From Alphaproteobacteria bacterium (GTDB taxonomy: Bacteria; Pseudomonadota; Alphaproteobacteria; UBA6615), in the NCBI GenBank assembly GCA_029243445.1, contig JAQWSA010000068.1, positions 1-8,277 of the forward strand: a stretch of 8,277 nt of DNA, given 5' to 3'. How positions within the stretch are numbered: the stretch's first letter is position 1; each line of letters starts with the position of its first letter. Below the pieces are notes generated by a model. It worked only from the letters and a program-made list of their open reading frames with translations, searched no databases and was not told the DNA's origin. The translations under genes were made by a program, and so were the position numbers. Shown in pieces: positions 7,224 to 8,277 of the stretch.

Positions 7224-7730
7224 TTACCGGTCAATAGATATTATCCGACCGGTTTGCGTTGGAGGAGTTAATAACTTATGGCTGATTGCTATTTGATCAA
7301 GTTTATTAATTATAAACTCAGGCATGTTTTTAGAACGACGCTCTTTCATATCAACGTGGAGGCTAATCAGCTCATTCGTGGAAGCCAAGTAGTTTTTGTC
7401 TGCATTATACATCATATGAACATAGTGTAGACGTTTCTTATCAAAATTAAGAAGTTGGGTTTCAAACCTCATTGGGTCATTTTCCATCAATTCTCTTTCA
7501 TATGTGATATGGGCTTCTAGTGTAAATGTAGAACATTTACTCGATTGAAGATAATCAATACCAATTCCAATATAGTCAAAAAAAGCATCAGTTGCATGAT
7601 CAAATGCCAGCATGTAGTACGCGAGATTCATATGGCCATTATAATCTATCCAATTGGAATCCACACGTTCATGATGAAGAGTCAGAGGCGCTGCATGCGA
7701 TATTTTTGATTGTTTGTTATTTGATGTCAT
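7224..7730 (-). CDS. Hot-dog thioesterase, carnitine-degradation (betainyl-CoA) type
   Basis: A single hot-dog-fold acyl-CoA thioesterase of 168 residues from the ATG at 7730; a TTG at 7742 would add four. Near the N-terminus lies WIDYNGHMNLAYYMLAFDHA followed by TDAFFDYIG (31-59 by TTG numbering), with the Asp and the NGH turn in the catalytic-loop position of 4-hydroxybenzoyl-CoA thioesterase-like enzymes. EAHITYERELMENDP (77-90), LHYVHMMYNAD (105-115) and ATNELISLHVDM (120-132) are typical of the thioesterases found next to, or fused to, L-carnitine dehydrogenase, which release betaine from betainyl-CoA. That substrate is inferred from resemblance: no carnitine dehydrogenase, dehydrocarnitine cleavage enzyme or CoA transferase is in this window. 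There is no clear ribosome-binding site. It is the first gene of the cluster with the SprT-like and helical proteins, 4 nt before the ATG of the former. Confidence 0.88.
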   Translation of the reverse strand: MTSNNKQSKISHAAPLTLHHERVDSNWIDYNGHMNLAYYMLAFDHATDAFFDYIGIGIDYLQSSKCSTFTLEAHITYERELMENDPMRFETQLLNFDKKRLHYVHMMYNADKNYLASTNELISLHVDMKERRSKNMPEFIINKLDQIAISHKLLTPPTQTGRIISIDR

Positions 7731-7845
7731 AAGGTTCAACAATATAATTTTATTTAATTTCTAGGTCACATATGTTTTTTATAAATATATAGCAATTATA
7801 ATATAATAAATTTAAAAAATATATTAGCATAGGCGTTGTACATAA
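7731..7845. other. AT-rich gap upstream of the thioesterase cluster
   Basis: About 115 nt of very AT-rich DNA separates the broken RidA gene from the thioesterase; both are on the minus strand. The promoter of the thioesterase cluster is expected here, and TTGCTA and TATAAT-like hexamers occur on the minus strand, but none forms a properly spaced pair that I would call. No terminator hairpin follows the RidA stop. Confidence 0.4.
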
Positions 7846-8277
7846 TTACTTTATAGTAAAAACTGCTTCGACTTCGATGGCGACATTAAATGGCACTACG
7901 GCCACACCTACAGCTGTTCGTGTGAGCATGCCAGCTTCTCCAAATATATCAATCATTAGTTCTGATGCACCGTTCACCACCTCAGGTATATCTGAAAAAT
8001 TGGGGGGTGCATTCACAAAACCTCATAAATTAATTAGCCTTTTTATACTATCGAGATCACCATCAAGGGTTTTTTTGCCTGGGTCAGGACATTTAATGCA
8101 CTAAGTTTAGCTGCTTCTCTTCCTTGTTCTATATTAAAATCTTTTCCGACCTTACCAATATAACGAAGATCACCGTTTCACGTCGTGACCTGGCTAGACA
8201 CATAAAGTGTTTTTTCAACAATTAGTGCAGGTAATATTTTTGCTACAGATGGTGATTGTGGAATCGGTAGTTCAATC
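7846..8277 (-). pseudogene. RidA/YjgF-family gene broken by two TGA codons and a frameshift (5' end outside window)
   Basis: Reading the minus strand from the right edge gives a near-complete RidA-family protein of the longer (about 150-residue) type. It runs from IELPIPQSP, through TLYVSSQ, GDLRYIGKVGKDF, EQGREAAKLSALNVL and GFVNAPPNFSDIPEVVNGAS, to VGVAVVPFN and VAIEVEAVFTIK, ending in TAA at 7848-7846. Intact members hydrolyse reactive enamine/imine intermediates. Three lesions break it: TGA at 8180-8178 just before NGDLRYIG, a missing base at the T7 run 8070-8076 (A7 on the coding strand; one extra base restores the frame into DGDLDSIKRLINL), and TGA at 8025-8023 just before GFVN. The frameshift was found by checking that the two TGA codons are 155 nt apart, not a multiple of three. 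About 10 N-terminal residues lie beyond the edge. Conserved blocks survive in all three parts, so decay is recent or the lesions include sequencing errors. Confidence 0.85.

Noticed and set aside
7877..8104. 75-codon plus-strand open frame
   Set aside because: It runs antisense to the RidA remnant, whose conserved residues explain the sequence; it has no ribosome-binding site and no family resemblance.

Overview
This window is AT-rich bacterial DNA with compact genes on both strands and a standard genetic code (TGA ends an intact gene, TGG encodes Trp). The proteins resemble those of free-living, probably marine Alphaproteobacteria: an IclR-free catabolic set with a PcaF-type thiolase, an Old Yellow Enzyme homologue, a tandem rhodanese, a DUF1932 dehydrogenase and a carnitine-type thioesterase. 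The lineage is inferred from protein character and base composition; no rRNA or tRNA is present to test it.

Layout. (1) Positions 1-27 hold nine codons of a probable minus-strand gene that leaves the window on the left. (2) Positions 28-361 are an AT-rich divergent leader with one GC-richer island (about 253-315). (3) A flavin-containing monooxygenase-like gene (362-1840, +) converges, with a 2-nt gap, on a three-gene minus-strand cluster read from 5162 down to 1843: tandem-domain rhodanese, NADH:flavin oxidoreductase, acetyl-CoA/3-oxoadipyl-CoA thiolase. (4) A 124-nt divergent promoter region separates this cluster from a plus-strand NAD(P)-dependent dehydrogenase (5287-6186). (5) That gene overlaps tail to tail, through a palindromic CTAATTAG, a second minus-strand cluster read from about 7730 down to 6179: hot-dog thioesterase, SprT-like zinc metalloprotein, and an unrecognised basic helical protein. 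The last two abut as TAAATG. (6) From 7846 to the right edge lies a RidA/YjgF-family gene on the minus strand, broken by two in-frame TGA codons and one frameshift.

The window reads as a peripheral-metabolism region. Redox enzymes (monooxygenase, ene-reductase, dehydrogenase) sit with CoA-thioester enzymes (thiolase, thioesterase), which fits breakdown of an organic acid or carnitine-like compound, but no complete pathway is present and the substrates cannot be read from the sequence. I see no CRISPR array, insertion sequence, prophage module, toxin-antitoxin pair or recognised defence system. The items most worth a second look are the multiply broken RidA gene, the SprT-like gene coupled to an unknown protein behind a metabolic thioesterase, and the GC-richer leader island.
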